Shown here: positions 1 through 6,091 of the stretch, in pieces
Layout of the letters: each line of letters starts with the position of its first letter
Position numbering within the stretch: the first letter of the stretch is position 1
Made by a program: the position numbers and the translations under genes
The notes under the pieces: generated by a model
Database searches by the model: none
Seen by the model: the letters and a program-made list of their open reading frames with translations, nothing else
Told to the model about the DNA's origin: nothing
NCBI GenBank assembly: GCA_021731185.1
Contig: JAKFXW010000116.1
Location: forward strand, 1-7,701
Length of the DNA stretch: 7,701 bases
Direction of reading: 5' to 3'
DNA from: Gallionellaceae bacterium
GTDB taxonomy: Bacteria; Pseudomonadota; Gammaproteobacteria; Burkholderiales; Gallionellaceae

Positions 1-854
1 CCACCACGGGCGTGCATCGCTTGTATCAAATGCATCAGCGCGGCGAGTTAAAATTTCCTGCGATCAATGTCAATGACTCGGTTACTAAATCCAAGTTTGA
101 CAATCTGTATGGCTGCCGTGAATCTCTGGTCGATGCGATCAAGCGCGCCACCGATGTGATGATCGCGGGCAAAGTGGCGGTGATTGCGGGCTATGGTGAT
201 GTAGGAAAAGGCTCGGCACAAGCCATGCGCGCGCTATCGGCGCAAGTTTGGGTTACCGAGATTGATCCCATTTGCGCGTTGCAGGCAGCGATGGAAGGGT
301 ATCGCGTGGTGACTATGGATTACGCTGCCGAGCATGGCGATATTTTTGTCACCTGCACTGGCAACTATCATGTGATTACGCACGAGCACATGAAGAAAAT
401 GAAAAATCAGGCCATCGTGTGCAATATCGGGCACTTTGATAACGAAATTGATGTGGCTACGCTGGAAAAAAATTATCAGTGGGAAGAGATCAAGCCGCAA
501 GTCGATCACATTATTTTTCCCGCTGCAAAAGGTCAGCCAGAGAAGCGTATTATTCTGCTGGCGCGCGGGCGTTTAGTGAATTTGGGTTGTGGCACGGGAC
601 ATCCTTCTTACGTGATGAGTTCTTCTTTCGCCAATCAAACCATTGCTCAGATAGAGCTGTGGGGCGAGGCAAAAAAGAATACCGGAAAATATCCAGTGGG
701 CGTATATACATTGCCGAAGCATCTGGATGAAAAAGTGGCAATTCTGCAATTGAAAAAACTAAACGCGCAGTTAAGCACGTTGACAGATCAGCAAGCAGCC
801 TATATCGGCGTGTCTAAAGGGGGCCCGTATAAGCCAGCGCACTATCGTTACTAA
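1..854 (+). CDS. ahcY: S-adenosylhomocysteine hydrolase (adenosylhomocysteinase), 5'-truncated by window edge
   Basis: Cytosolic NAD-dependent enzyme that splits S-adenosylhomocysteine into adenosine and homocysteine, removing the inhibitory by-product of SAM-dependent methylation. The reading frame is open from the window edge (first full codon at position 3), and the residues before the GTG at 12 (TTG) already match the family motif TTTGVHRLYQM, so that GTG is not the start. About 283 residues are present; the family is usually 430-475, so the N-terminal substrate-binding part lies outside. Visible are TKSKFDN (catalytic Lys and the Asp-Asn pair), the NAD-binding GYGDVGKG glycine loop, the catalytic His in GHFDNEID, GHPS, and the C-terminal KP-x-HYRY tail that reaches the neighbouring subunit's NAD in known structures. 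Oddities: the usual LLAEGRLVNLGCATGHPSF reads LLARGRLVNLGCGTGHPSY here, and KPDHYRY reads KPAHYRY. The next gene starts 12 nt downstream, implying co-transcription. Identification is secure. Confidence 0.98.
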   Translation, partial: TTGVHRLYQMHQRGELKFPAINVNDSVTKSKFDNLYGCRESLVDAIKRATDVMIAGKVAVIAGYGDVGKGSAQAMRALSAQVWVTEIDPICALQAAMEGYRVVTMDYAAEHGDIFVTCTGNYHVITHEHMKKMKNQAIVCNIGHFDNEIDVATLEKNYQWEEIKPQVDHIIFPAAKGQPEKRIILLARGRLVNLGCGTGHPSYVMSSSFANQTIAQIELWGEAKKNTGKYPVGVYTLPKHLDEKVAILQLKKLNAQLSTLTDQQAAYIGVSKGGPYKPAHYRY

Positions 855-866
855 AAGGAAAGACTG

Positions 867-1334
867 ATGGGAGGAAGACACTTGGCGGTGCGCTGGCTTT
901 TAATCTGGGTCTATAACGCTTTGGCATTGCTGGCGGTGGCGTATGTTTTGCCCGGCATTCATGTAGACGGATTTATATCAGCACTCGTTGCGGCCATAAT
1001 TCTGGGCCTGGTTAATACGGTGTTGCGCCCTTTGCTGGTGCTGTTGACCTTGCCTGTTACGGTGCGTAGTTTCGGTCTGTTTATATTCATCATAAATGGC
1101 GCACTTTTTTGGCTGGTCGGTTCTACGCTTAAAGGTTTTGAAGTGGAAGGTTTCTGGGTGGGGGTGTTAGGGGCATTGCTGTATAGCCTGTCTTCACTCA
1201 TACCCATACTGTTTTTTGGCCGCAGAAACAGGCAATGGCAAAATGCCCGGCAACAAAATGTCCAGCAGCATAATAATCAAGATCAAAACAATAAAAGAAA
1301 AGATCCAATAACTATAGATCATGACCCAAGTTAA
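867..1334 (+). CDS. Small membrane protein, phage holin superfamily IV / YvlD-like (PF04020 type)
   Basis: A 155-residue protein with four predicted membrane helices at roughly residues 9-28, 34-52, 68-86 and 95-117, separated by short loops containing VLPGIHVDGF, the conserved-looking NTVLRPLLVLLTLP, and GFEVEGFWVG. This pattern is that of the PF04020 (phage_holin_4_2/YvlD) family, whose members are mostly chromosomal, of unknown function, and about 110-120 residues long. The extra 35 or so residues after the last helix are hydrophilic and rich in Gln and Asn, with a Lys/Arg cluster, so a cytoplasmic tail is likely. An AGGA sequence at 856-859 lies 7 nt before the ATG, supporting this start. 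It sits between ahcY and metF, an arrangement I recall from other betaproteobacteria, and its end overlaps metF by 14 nt. The holin name reflects family history only; lysis activity is not implied and no phage genes are nearby. Confidence 0.88.
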   Translation: MGGRHLAVRWLLIWVYNALALLAVAYVLPGIHVDGFISALVAAIILGLVNTVLRPLLVLLTLPVTVRSFGLFIFIINGALFWLVGSTLKGFEVEGFWVGVLGALLYSLSSLIPILFFGRRNRQWQNARQQNVQQHNNQDQNNKRKDPITIDHDPS

Positions 1335-2169
1335 AACATTCAGCTTTGAATTTTTTCCGCCACAAACAGCAGAGGGGGTGAGCAAGCTCGCTGATACTCG
1401 GCGGAAACTGGCTGTGCTTAAACCTGAATTTTTCTCGGTGACATTTGGTGCGGGCGGCTCTACGCGCGAACGTACGCTGGAGGCGGTGCAACACATACAG
1501 GCCGATGGTTTGCCCGCCGCACCGCATGTATCGTGCGTTGGCTCGACCCGTGAAAATATTCGCGAGATCGTGCAGACCTATAAAAAAATGGGCATCAAGC
1601 GTATGGTGGCCTTGCGTGGTGACCTGCCATCCGGCATGGCAACCACGGGAGAATTTCAACATGCCAACGAATTGGTCGCATTTATTCGGGCAGAGACGGG
1701 CACTCATTTTCATCTGGAAGTAGCGGCGTATCCTGAATTTCACCCGCAGGCAAAATCGCCGGGCGAAGACTTGTTAAATTTCAAACGCAAAATGGATGCG
1801 GGTGCGAATTCAGCCATCACGCAATATTTTTATAATGTAGATGCGTACTTTCGTTTTGTGGAAGACTGTCGCAAGTTGGGCATTACCGTGCCCATCGTGC
1901 CGGGTATTATGCCGATTGTTAAATTTGCGCAATTGGCTCGATTTTCGGATACTTGCGGTGCAGAAATTCCGCGCTGGATGCGGAAGACATTGGAAAGCTA
2001 TGGCGATGATAGTGCCTCTATTCAATCCTACGGCCTGGATGTGGTCACGCAATTGTGCAATCGACTACTGGCTGGCGGCGCGCCAGGGCTACACTTTTAT
2101 ACGCTCAATCAAGCTGCGCCTACTTTAGCGATTTGGCAACGATTGGGATTGTCGTCCAGCGACATTTAA
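1321..2169 (+). CDS. metF: 5,10-methylenetetrahydrofolate reductase
   Basis: Flavoprotein that reduces 5,10-methylene-THF to 5-methyl-THF, the methyl donor for methionine synthase; cytosolic and usually tetrameric. The 282-residue length fits the bacterial family (about 275-300). The TIM-barrel landmarks appear in order: FSFEFFPP (residues 7-14, with E10 equivalent to the E. coli catalytic Glu28), SVTFGAGGSTRERT (39-52), MVALRGDLP (95-103, D101 equivalent to Asp120), EVAAYPEFHP (133-142), GANSAITQYFYN (161-172, Q168 equivalent to Gln183), PGIMPI (194-199) and GLHFYTLN (256-263). The ATG at 1321 lies inside the end of the upstream membrane-protein gene in another frame. Only a weak purine run (1297-1303) precedes it at a long distance, so translation is probably coupled to the upstream gene. 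With ahcY it forms a homocysteine-to-methionine recycling unit. No truncation or missing key residue is seen. Confidence 0.97.
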   Translation: MTQVKTFSFEFFPPQTAEGVSKLADTRRKLAVLKPEFFSVTFGAGGSTRERTLEAVQHIQADGLPAAPHVSCVGSTRENIREIVQTYKKMGIKRMVALRGDLPSGMATTGEFQHANELVAFIRAETGTHFHLEVAAYPEFHPQAKSPGEDLLNFKRKMDAGANSAITQYFYNVDAYFRFVEDCRKLGITVPIVPGIMPIVKFAQLARFSDTCGAEIPRWMRKTLESYGDDSASIQSYGLDVVTQLCNRLLAGGAPGLHFYTLNQAAPTLAIWQRLGLSSSDI

Positions 2170-2188
2170 TTATTAACGAGATTAAACC

Positions 2189-3532
2189 ATGTCAGAAGAC
2201 TTTTCATTGACACTTGAATCTACTTTTACCTCGACCAATTTCGTTGCGTGGTTTCGCTCAGTTGCGCCTTATATTTACGCTTTTCGCGGACGCACGTTTG
2301 TGGTCGCTTTTGGTGGCGAGGTGGTCGCAGATGGTAAGTTTATTGAGTTAACGCACGATTTAAATTTGCTCTCCAGCCTGGGCGTTCGGCTGGTGTTGGT
2401 GCATGGCGCACGACCACAAATTGAGCAGCATTTGGCGCGCAATAATCTAGATGATCACTATCATCAAGGCATACGTTTGACGGACGCAGAAACGATGCAA
2501 TGCGTGAAAGAAGCGGTCGGTCGAGTGCGGGTAGAGATCGAAGCGCTATTGTCTATGGGTCTGGTTAACTCGCCGATGGCGAATGCAGATATTCGCGTGG
2601 CGGGCGGCAATTTTATTACCGCACAACCCATGGGAATTATTAACGGCGTGGATCTTTTACACACAGGCAGCGTGCGTAAAGTGGATGTGAGCGCGATTAA
2701 AAATCGGCTGACCCACAATGAAGTAGTGCTGCTTTCACCGCTCGGCTACTCACCCACAGGTGAGGTGTTCAACCTGACGCTGGAGGATGTAGCAACGCAG
2801 ACGGCAATTGCGCTGGATGCCGACAAGTTGATTTTTTTGATGGATACCGATGGCGTGCATGACAAAGCAGGTAATCTGCTGCGTGATTTAACTGTGGCCG
2901 AAGCAAGCGCATTGCTTAGTCAAAAATATAAATTACCAGAAGACGTGAACCTGTTTTTGCCTTGTGCCGTGCGCGCCTGTGAGGCCGGAGTAGCTCGTAC
3001 TCACTTGATTAGCCGGCATGTGGATGGAGCCATTCTGCAAGAGCTGTTCAGCGCCACGGGCATAGGCAGCATGGTGGTAGAAAGCAGTTTAAGTATATTG
3101 CGCGATGCGACCATCGCTGATGTCGGCGGCATTTTGCAATTGCTGCAACCACTGGAAGCCGAGGGGGTCTTGGTGCGGCGCGGGCGCGAAAGATTGGAGC
3201 AGGAGATCGGGCGGTTTGTGGTGTTGGAATATGATCATCGTATTATTGGTTGTGCCGCACTGTATCCATTTGATGAGCTGGCGGCGGAACTGGCTTGCCT
3301 GGCTGTGCAGCCGAGTTATCGCAATCAAGGTTATGGCGATGTACTGTTCAAACATATTCTGGCGCAGGCGCAGGCGCAGGGCTTGCGCAAATTATTTGTG
3401 TTGACTACGCGCACAGCGCACTGGTTCCTGGAGCGCGGATTTAAGGAGACGGACGTTAGCCAACTCCCGGCGCAAAAGAAAGCGTTGTACAACTATCAGC
3501 GTCGCTCCAAAGTGTGTGTGCGCGATTTATAA
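2189..3532 (+). CDS. argA: N-acetylglutamate synthase (classical ArgA, amino-acid kinase fold + GNAT domain)
   Basis: Catalyses acetyl-CoA + glutamate to N-acetylglutamate, the first step of arginine synthesis, and is normally feedback-inhibited by arginine. The 447 residues compare well with E. coli ArgA (443). Residues about 25-290 form the amino-acid-kinase-like regulatory domain (VVAFGGEVV at 38-46, VLVHGARPQIE at 69-79, HQGIRLTD at 92-99, VVLLSPLGYSPTGEVFN at 179-195, LIFLMDTDGV at 214-223). Residues about 300-440 form the GNAT acetyltransferase domain, with the acetyl-CoA loop LAVQPSYRNQGYGD (371-384) and the C-terminal LERGFKE and YNYQRRSKV blocks typical of ArgA. It starts 19 nt after metF, with only a short GAG (2178-2180) as ribosome-binding signal. 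The TAA stop is formed by the first bases of the inverted repeat that follows. A short Ala-Gln repeat (residues 392-397) is encoded by a 6-bp DNA repeat. All domain hallmarks are intact. Confidence 0.97.
   Translation: MSEDFSLTLESTFTSTNFVAWFRSVAPYIYAFRGRTFVVAFGGEVVADGKFIELTHDLNLLSSLGVRLVLVHGARPQIEQHLARNNLDDHYHQGIRLTDAETMQCVKEAVGRVRVEIEALLSMGLVNSPMANADIRVAGGNFITAQPMGIINGVDLLHTGSVRKVDVSAIKNRLTHNEVVLLSPLGYSPTGEVFNLTLEDVATQTAIALDADKLIFLMDTDGVHDKAGNLLRDLTVAEASALLSQKYKLPEDVNLFLPCAVRACEAGVARTHLISRHVDGAILQELFSATGIGSMVVESSLSILRDATIADVGGILQLLQPLEAEGVLVRRGRERLEQEIGRFVVLEYDHRIIGCAALYPFDELAAELACLAVQPSYRNQGYGDVLFKHILAQAQAQGLRKLFVLTTRTAHWFLERGFKETDVSQLPAQKKALYNYQRRSKVCVRDL
3362..3379 (+). repeat. Three in-frame copies of GCGCAG inside argA
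   Basis: The hexamer gcgcag occurs three times head to tail and encodes part of an Ala-Gln-Ala-Gln-Ala-Gln stretch in the helix after the acetyl-CoA loop of the GNAT domain. The unit is a multiple of three, so copy-number change would keep the frame. It is probably neutral length variation. Confidence 0.85.
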
Positions 3533-3658
3533 TTCCAGTTTGCAATAGAAACGATAACTGTGTTGGCCGCAGCACAATCTGCTCGCTGTACCAACCTGTA
3601 CTATCTGCGCGATTGTGCTTTGCCGCCTTGTCCTCCTTTCTATTGCTTGCTGGAATTA
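3530..3658. repeat. Long nested inverted repeat, MITE-like, between argA and yggX
   Basis: The outer arms are 3530-3551 and 3637-3658. Read as reverse complements they agree at 19 of 22 positions; the only mismatches are three adjacent bases at 3539-3541. Inside, agcacaatc (3571-3579) pairs perfectly with gattgtgct (3611-3619), and near the tip gtac (3588-3591) can pair with gtac (3598-3601). The whole 129 bp can therefore fold as one long interrupted hairpin in DNA or RNA. Each edge is a TA dinucleotide (3530-3531 and 3657-3658), as expected for an element that duplicates TA on insertion, the habit of IS630/Tc1-mariner derivatives. Removing the element plus one TA leaves the argA TAA stop intact. 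No coding capacity is credible. A structured RNA or transcript-end processing hairpin is the main alternative. The inverted repeat is directly visible; its mobile origin is inferred. Confidence 0.75.
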
Positions 3659-3677
3659 ACATAAAGTTAATTTTTTT
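3654..3677 (+). terminator. Possible weak intrinsic terminator: AT-rich hairpin plus T-run
   Basis: A perfect 7-bp stem (aattaac at 3654-3660 with gttaatt at 3666-3672) encloses a 5-nt loop, and a run of seven T spans 3671-3677. The layout is terminator-like, but the stem contains a single G-C pair, so it would be weak alone. Its left half shares 3654-3658 with the right arm of the larger inverted repeat, so the two folds compete. It may end the argA transcript partially, or be a chance AT-rich palindrome. Confidence 0.35.
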
Positions 3678-3694
3678 CGAATACGGAATGAGCA

Positions 3695-3700
3695 AGAGGA
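3695..3700 (+). promoter_or_regulatory. Shine-Dalgarno sequence for yggX
   Basis: AGAGGA lies 8 nt before the ATG at 3709. It is a better ribosome-binding match than those of metF and argA, and favours 3709 over the in-frame ATG at 3718. Confidence 0.8.
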
Positions 3701-3708
3701 ATTAATAA

Positions 3709-3978
3709 ATGACAAGAATGGTGCAATGTATCAAGCTGGGACGCGCCGCAGAAGGCCTTGAGCGGCTGCCGTATCCGGGTGAATTAGGCAAGCGTATTTT
3801 CGAGCAGGTGTCGAAAGAAGCGTGGGCGGCGTGGCTCAAACATCAAACCATGTTGGTCAATGAAAACCGTTTGAATCTGGCCGAAGCCTCAGCGCGCAAA
3901 TATCTGGCACAACAGATGGAAAATTATTTTTTTGGTGCGGGAGCCGACATGCCAGAAGGCTATGTGCCACCTAAATAA
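3709..3978 (+). CDS. yggX: Probable Fe(2+)-trafficking protein YggX
   Basis: Small cytosolic protein (89 residues; E. coli YggX has 91) of the PF04362 family, linked to iron handling, protection of Fe-S clusters from oxidants and, in enterics, the superoxide response. Family hallmarks are the Cys at position 7 (MTRMVQC), LPYPGELGKRIFEQVSKEAWAAWLKHQTMLVNENRLNL (residues 20-57, the nearly invariant core) and the C-terminal EGYVPP. No membrane segment or signal peptide is seen. A good Shine-Dalgarno precedes it, and it follows a 176-bp gap, so it may begin a new transcription unit, though no convincing -35/-10 pair could be picked in that gap. It is followed by ppk after 46 nt. In many proteobacteria the gene lies beside mutY; that partner is absent here. 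Confidence 0.96.
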   Translation: MTRMVQCIKLGRAAEGLERLPYPGELGKRIFEQVSKEAWAAWLKHQTMLVNENRLNLAEASARKYLAQQMENYFFGAGADMPEGYVPPK

Positions 3979-4014
3979 TTTACCTAAATAATCTACGCTT
4001 CCCACATAAATAAT
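3969..4014. repeat. Short direct repeats of TAAATAAT at the yggX-ppk junction
   Basis: The 11-mer acctaaataat occurs at 3969-3979 and again at 3982-3992, a 13-nt period. A shorter copy, taaataat, follows at 4007-4014. The first copy supplies the yggX TAA stop. This looks like a small local duplication that lengthened the spacer; the AT-richness could also help open the ppk translation-initiation region. No protein-binding site is recognised. Confidence 0.6.
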
Positions 4015-4019
4015 AAAGG
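4015..4019 (+). promoter_or_regulatory. Shine-Dalgarno sequence that fixes the GTG start of ppk
   Basis: AAAGG sits 5 nt before the GTG at 4025. Reading upstream in the same frame, a TAA at 4007-4009 is met before any other start codon, so GTG at 4025 is the first possible start. Confidence 0.75.
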
Positions 4020-4024
4020 CATTT

Positions 4025-6091
4025 GTGGCACAAAAATATCCTCCACAATATTTCATCAATCGCGAGCTGGGACAGCTTGAATTCAATCGGCGCGTGCTGG
4101 CGCAAGTGGAAAATATAAATGTCCCGCTGCTGGAGCGATTACGTTATCTGTGTATTGTCAGCAGTAACATGGACGAGTTTTTTGAGATTCGTGTCGCCGG
4201 GCTTAAAGAACAAATCAGCCTGAATAATGTTACTGCCGGGTCAGATGGTATGCCGCCGCGCCAGGTTATGCAGTATGTAAATGAGCAAGTGCATGAGATG
4301 ATAGAACAGCAATATCAGATTTTTAATGAAGTTCTTTTGCCTGCATTGGATAAAGAGGGCATACGCTTTTTGCGGCGTACAGGCTGGAACGATGTTCAGC
4401 GTGCGTGGGTGCGAAATTTTTTCTTTACTGAAGTTATGCCAGTGCTGACACCGATAGGTCTGGATCCCGCTCACCCTTTTCCTCGGGTGTCGAATAAAAG
4501 TTTAAATTTCGTCGTTGAATTGAGCGGCAAAGATGCCTTTGGCCGCAACGCGACTAGGGCTATTGTGCAAGCTCCGCGCGTGTTGCCGCGCACCATCCCA
4601 CTACCATCTGAAATCAGCGGCTGCCCATTTGGCTTTGTGTTTTTATCCTCTATTTTGCACCAGCATGTGGGGGAATTATTTGGTGGTATGGAGGCGTTGA
4701 GCTGCCATCAATTTCGAGTGACGCGCAACAGTAATTTATTTGTGGACGACGAAGAAGTTAAAAATTTGCGTATCAGTTTGCAGGGCGAATTGCCGCAAAG
4801 ACATTTTGGCAATGCGGTGCGGCTGGAAGTGACCAAGGATTGTCCAACTTCAGCCATTGAATATTTAATGCAGCAACTTTCTCTTGAACCAGACGATTTA
4901 TATCGAGTGGCGGGGCCGGTAAATTTGGTTCGCTTAATGGATATTCCGGATCGGGTAGCACGCGAAGATTTAAAATTTCCTCCATTTGTGGCGGGCATTC
5001 CATCTGTGTTGAAAAAGAAAGGGGCAGACATATTTAACGTGTTACGCAAAGGAGATGTGTTGCTGCATCACCCCTTCCAATCCTTTGCGCCCGTGATTAA
5101 TTTTATTGAGCAGGCTGCGGTAGACCCAAGCGTGGTTGCCATCAAGCAAACGGTTTATCGCACCGGAATGGATTCTGTGCTGATGGATGCGCTACTTGTT
5201 GCAGCGCGCCACGGCAAGGAGGTCACTGTAGTGCTGGAGCTACTTGCGCGCTTCGACGAAGAGGCCAACATGATCTGGGCCAGCCGTTTAGAAGATGTGG
5301 GCGCGCATGTTGTATATGGCGTGGTCGGTCATAAAGCGCATGCCAAAATGATTATGGTGATACGGCGCGAAGAGGGCAAGCTGCGTCGATATGTGCATCT
5401 GGGAACAGGGAATTATCATCAGCGCACGGCACGTTTTTATACTGATTTTGGATTGTTCACCAGCAACGAAGAAATTTGCCAGGATGTAAGTGATGTATTT
5501 TCGCAGCTTACAGGCTTGGGAAAAGTGGGAAAGCCTCGTCAGTTGTGGGTCTCGCCATTCACACTGCACAATCAGGTATTACAGGCGATACAGACAGAAA
5601 CCAAAAATGCCCAGGCGGGTAAGCGTGCGCATATTATCGCTAAAATGAATTCTCTAGTAGAGCCAGCAGTCATAATGGCGTTATATGAGGCATCACAAGC
5701 AGGCGTAAAAATTGATCTGATCGTGCGAGGTGTGTGTGCATTGCGCCCTGGGGTAAAAGGGTTGTCTGAAAATATTAAAGTGCGCTCTGTAATTGGTCGG
5801 TTCTTAGAACACACACGAGTTTTTTATTTTTACAATGGCAACCAACAGGATCTGTATTTGGCTAGCGCGGATTGGATGGATCGCAACTTTTTCAGGCGTA
5901 TTGAAATTTGTTTTCCGGTGCGCGATAAAAAATTAAAGAAACGGATATTTGAGGAAGGTCTGCAAATGTATTTGCAAGACAACACCCAGGCCTGGCAAAT
6001 GGGTGAAGACGGGCACTATCAAATAAAGCCCGTACGTCGTGCAGTAAAGCACTGCGCGCAACTCGCCCTGTTACAAAAGTTGGCAGATTAA
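4025..6091 (+). CDS. ppk: Polyphosphate kinase 1
   Basis: Reversibly transfers the gamma-phosphate of ATP to inorganic polyphosphate, building the polymer used for phosphate storage and stress responses; often membrane-associated. At 688 residues it equals E. coli Ppk in length. The domain order is N domain (about 1-110, with NRELGQLEFNRRVL and CIVSSNMDEFFEIRVAGLKEQ), H domain (about 110-320), and the two phospholipase-D-like C domains. The phospho-acceptor histidine is H439 in HKAHAKM (E. coli His435), and H596 in LEHTRVFYF corresponds to E. coli His592. Other conserved blocks are HHPFQSFAPVINFIEQAA, AIKQTVYRTG, VVLELLARFDEEANM, HLGTGNYHQRTARFYTDFGLFT and ASADWMDRNFFRRIE. The GTG start is the only one available and has a Shine-Dalgarno. 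The usual partner ppx (exopolyphosphatase) does not follow; the next ORF begins on the base after the stop codon. Confidence 0.98.
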   Translation: MAQKYPPQYFINRELGQLEFNRRVLAQVENINVPLLERLRYLCIVSSNMDEFFEIRVAGLKEQISLNNVTAGSDGMPPRQVMQYVNEQVHEMIEQQYQIFNEVLLPALDKEGIRFLRRTGWNDVQRAWVRNFFFTEVMPVLTPIGLDPAHPFPRVSNKSLNFVVELSGKDAFGRNATRAIVQAPRVLPRTIPLPSEISGCPFGFVFLSSILHQHVGELFGGMEALSCHQFRVTRNSNLFVDDEEVKNLRISLQGELPQRHFGNAVRLEVTKDCPTSAIEYLMQQLSLEPDDLYRVAGPVNLVRLMDIPDRVAREDLKFPPFVAGIPSVLKKKGADIFNVLRKGDVLLHHPFQSFAPVINFIEQAAVDPSVVAIKQTVYRTGMDSVLMDALLVAARHGKEVTVVLELLARFDEEANMIWASRLEDVGAHVVYGVVGHKAHAKMIMVIRREEGKLRRYVHLGTGNYHQRTARFYTDFGLFTSNEEICQDVSDVFSQLTGLGKVGKPRQLWVSPFTLHNQVLQAIQTETKNAQAGKRAHIIAKMNSLVEPAVIMALYEASQAGVKIDLIVRGVCALRPGVKGLSENIKVRSVIGRFLEHTRVFYFYNGNQQDLYLASADWMDRNFFRRIEICFPVRDKKLKKRIFEEGLQMYLQDNTQAWQMGEDGHYQIKPVRRAVKHCAQLALLQKLAD

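Noticed and set aside
12..14. GTG at 12 as the start of ahcY
   Set aside because: Codons upstream in the same frame encode TTG and continue the conserved family motif TTTGVHRLYQM, so the gene simply runs off the window.
867..1334. Prophage interpretation of the holin-like gene
   Set aside because: No endolysin, structural or integrase gene is nearby, and the family is widespread on chromosomes; it sits inside a metabolic operon.
1312..1743. 143-codon open frame on the minus strand across metF
   Set aside because: It is antisense to a clear metF gene; its Cys/His/Arg-rich translation looks like an antisense shadow with no recognisable domain.
3640..3700. Sigma-70 promoter for yggX
   Set aside because: The best hexamer pairs I could find match only about half of each consensus, so no position can be supported.
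3456..3705. Short ORFs on both strands across the argA-yggX gap
   Set aside because: They run through the inverted repeat, show no protein-family resemblance and lack ribosome-binding sites; a symmetrical sequence opens frames on both strands by chance.
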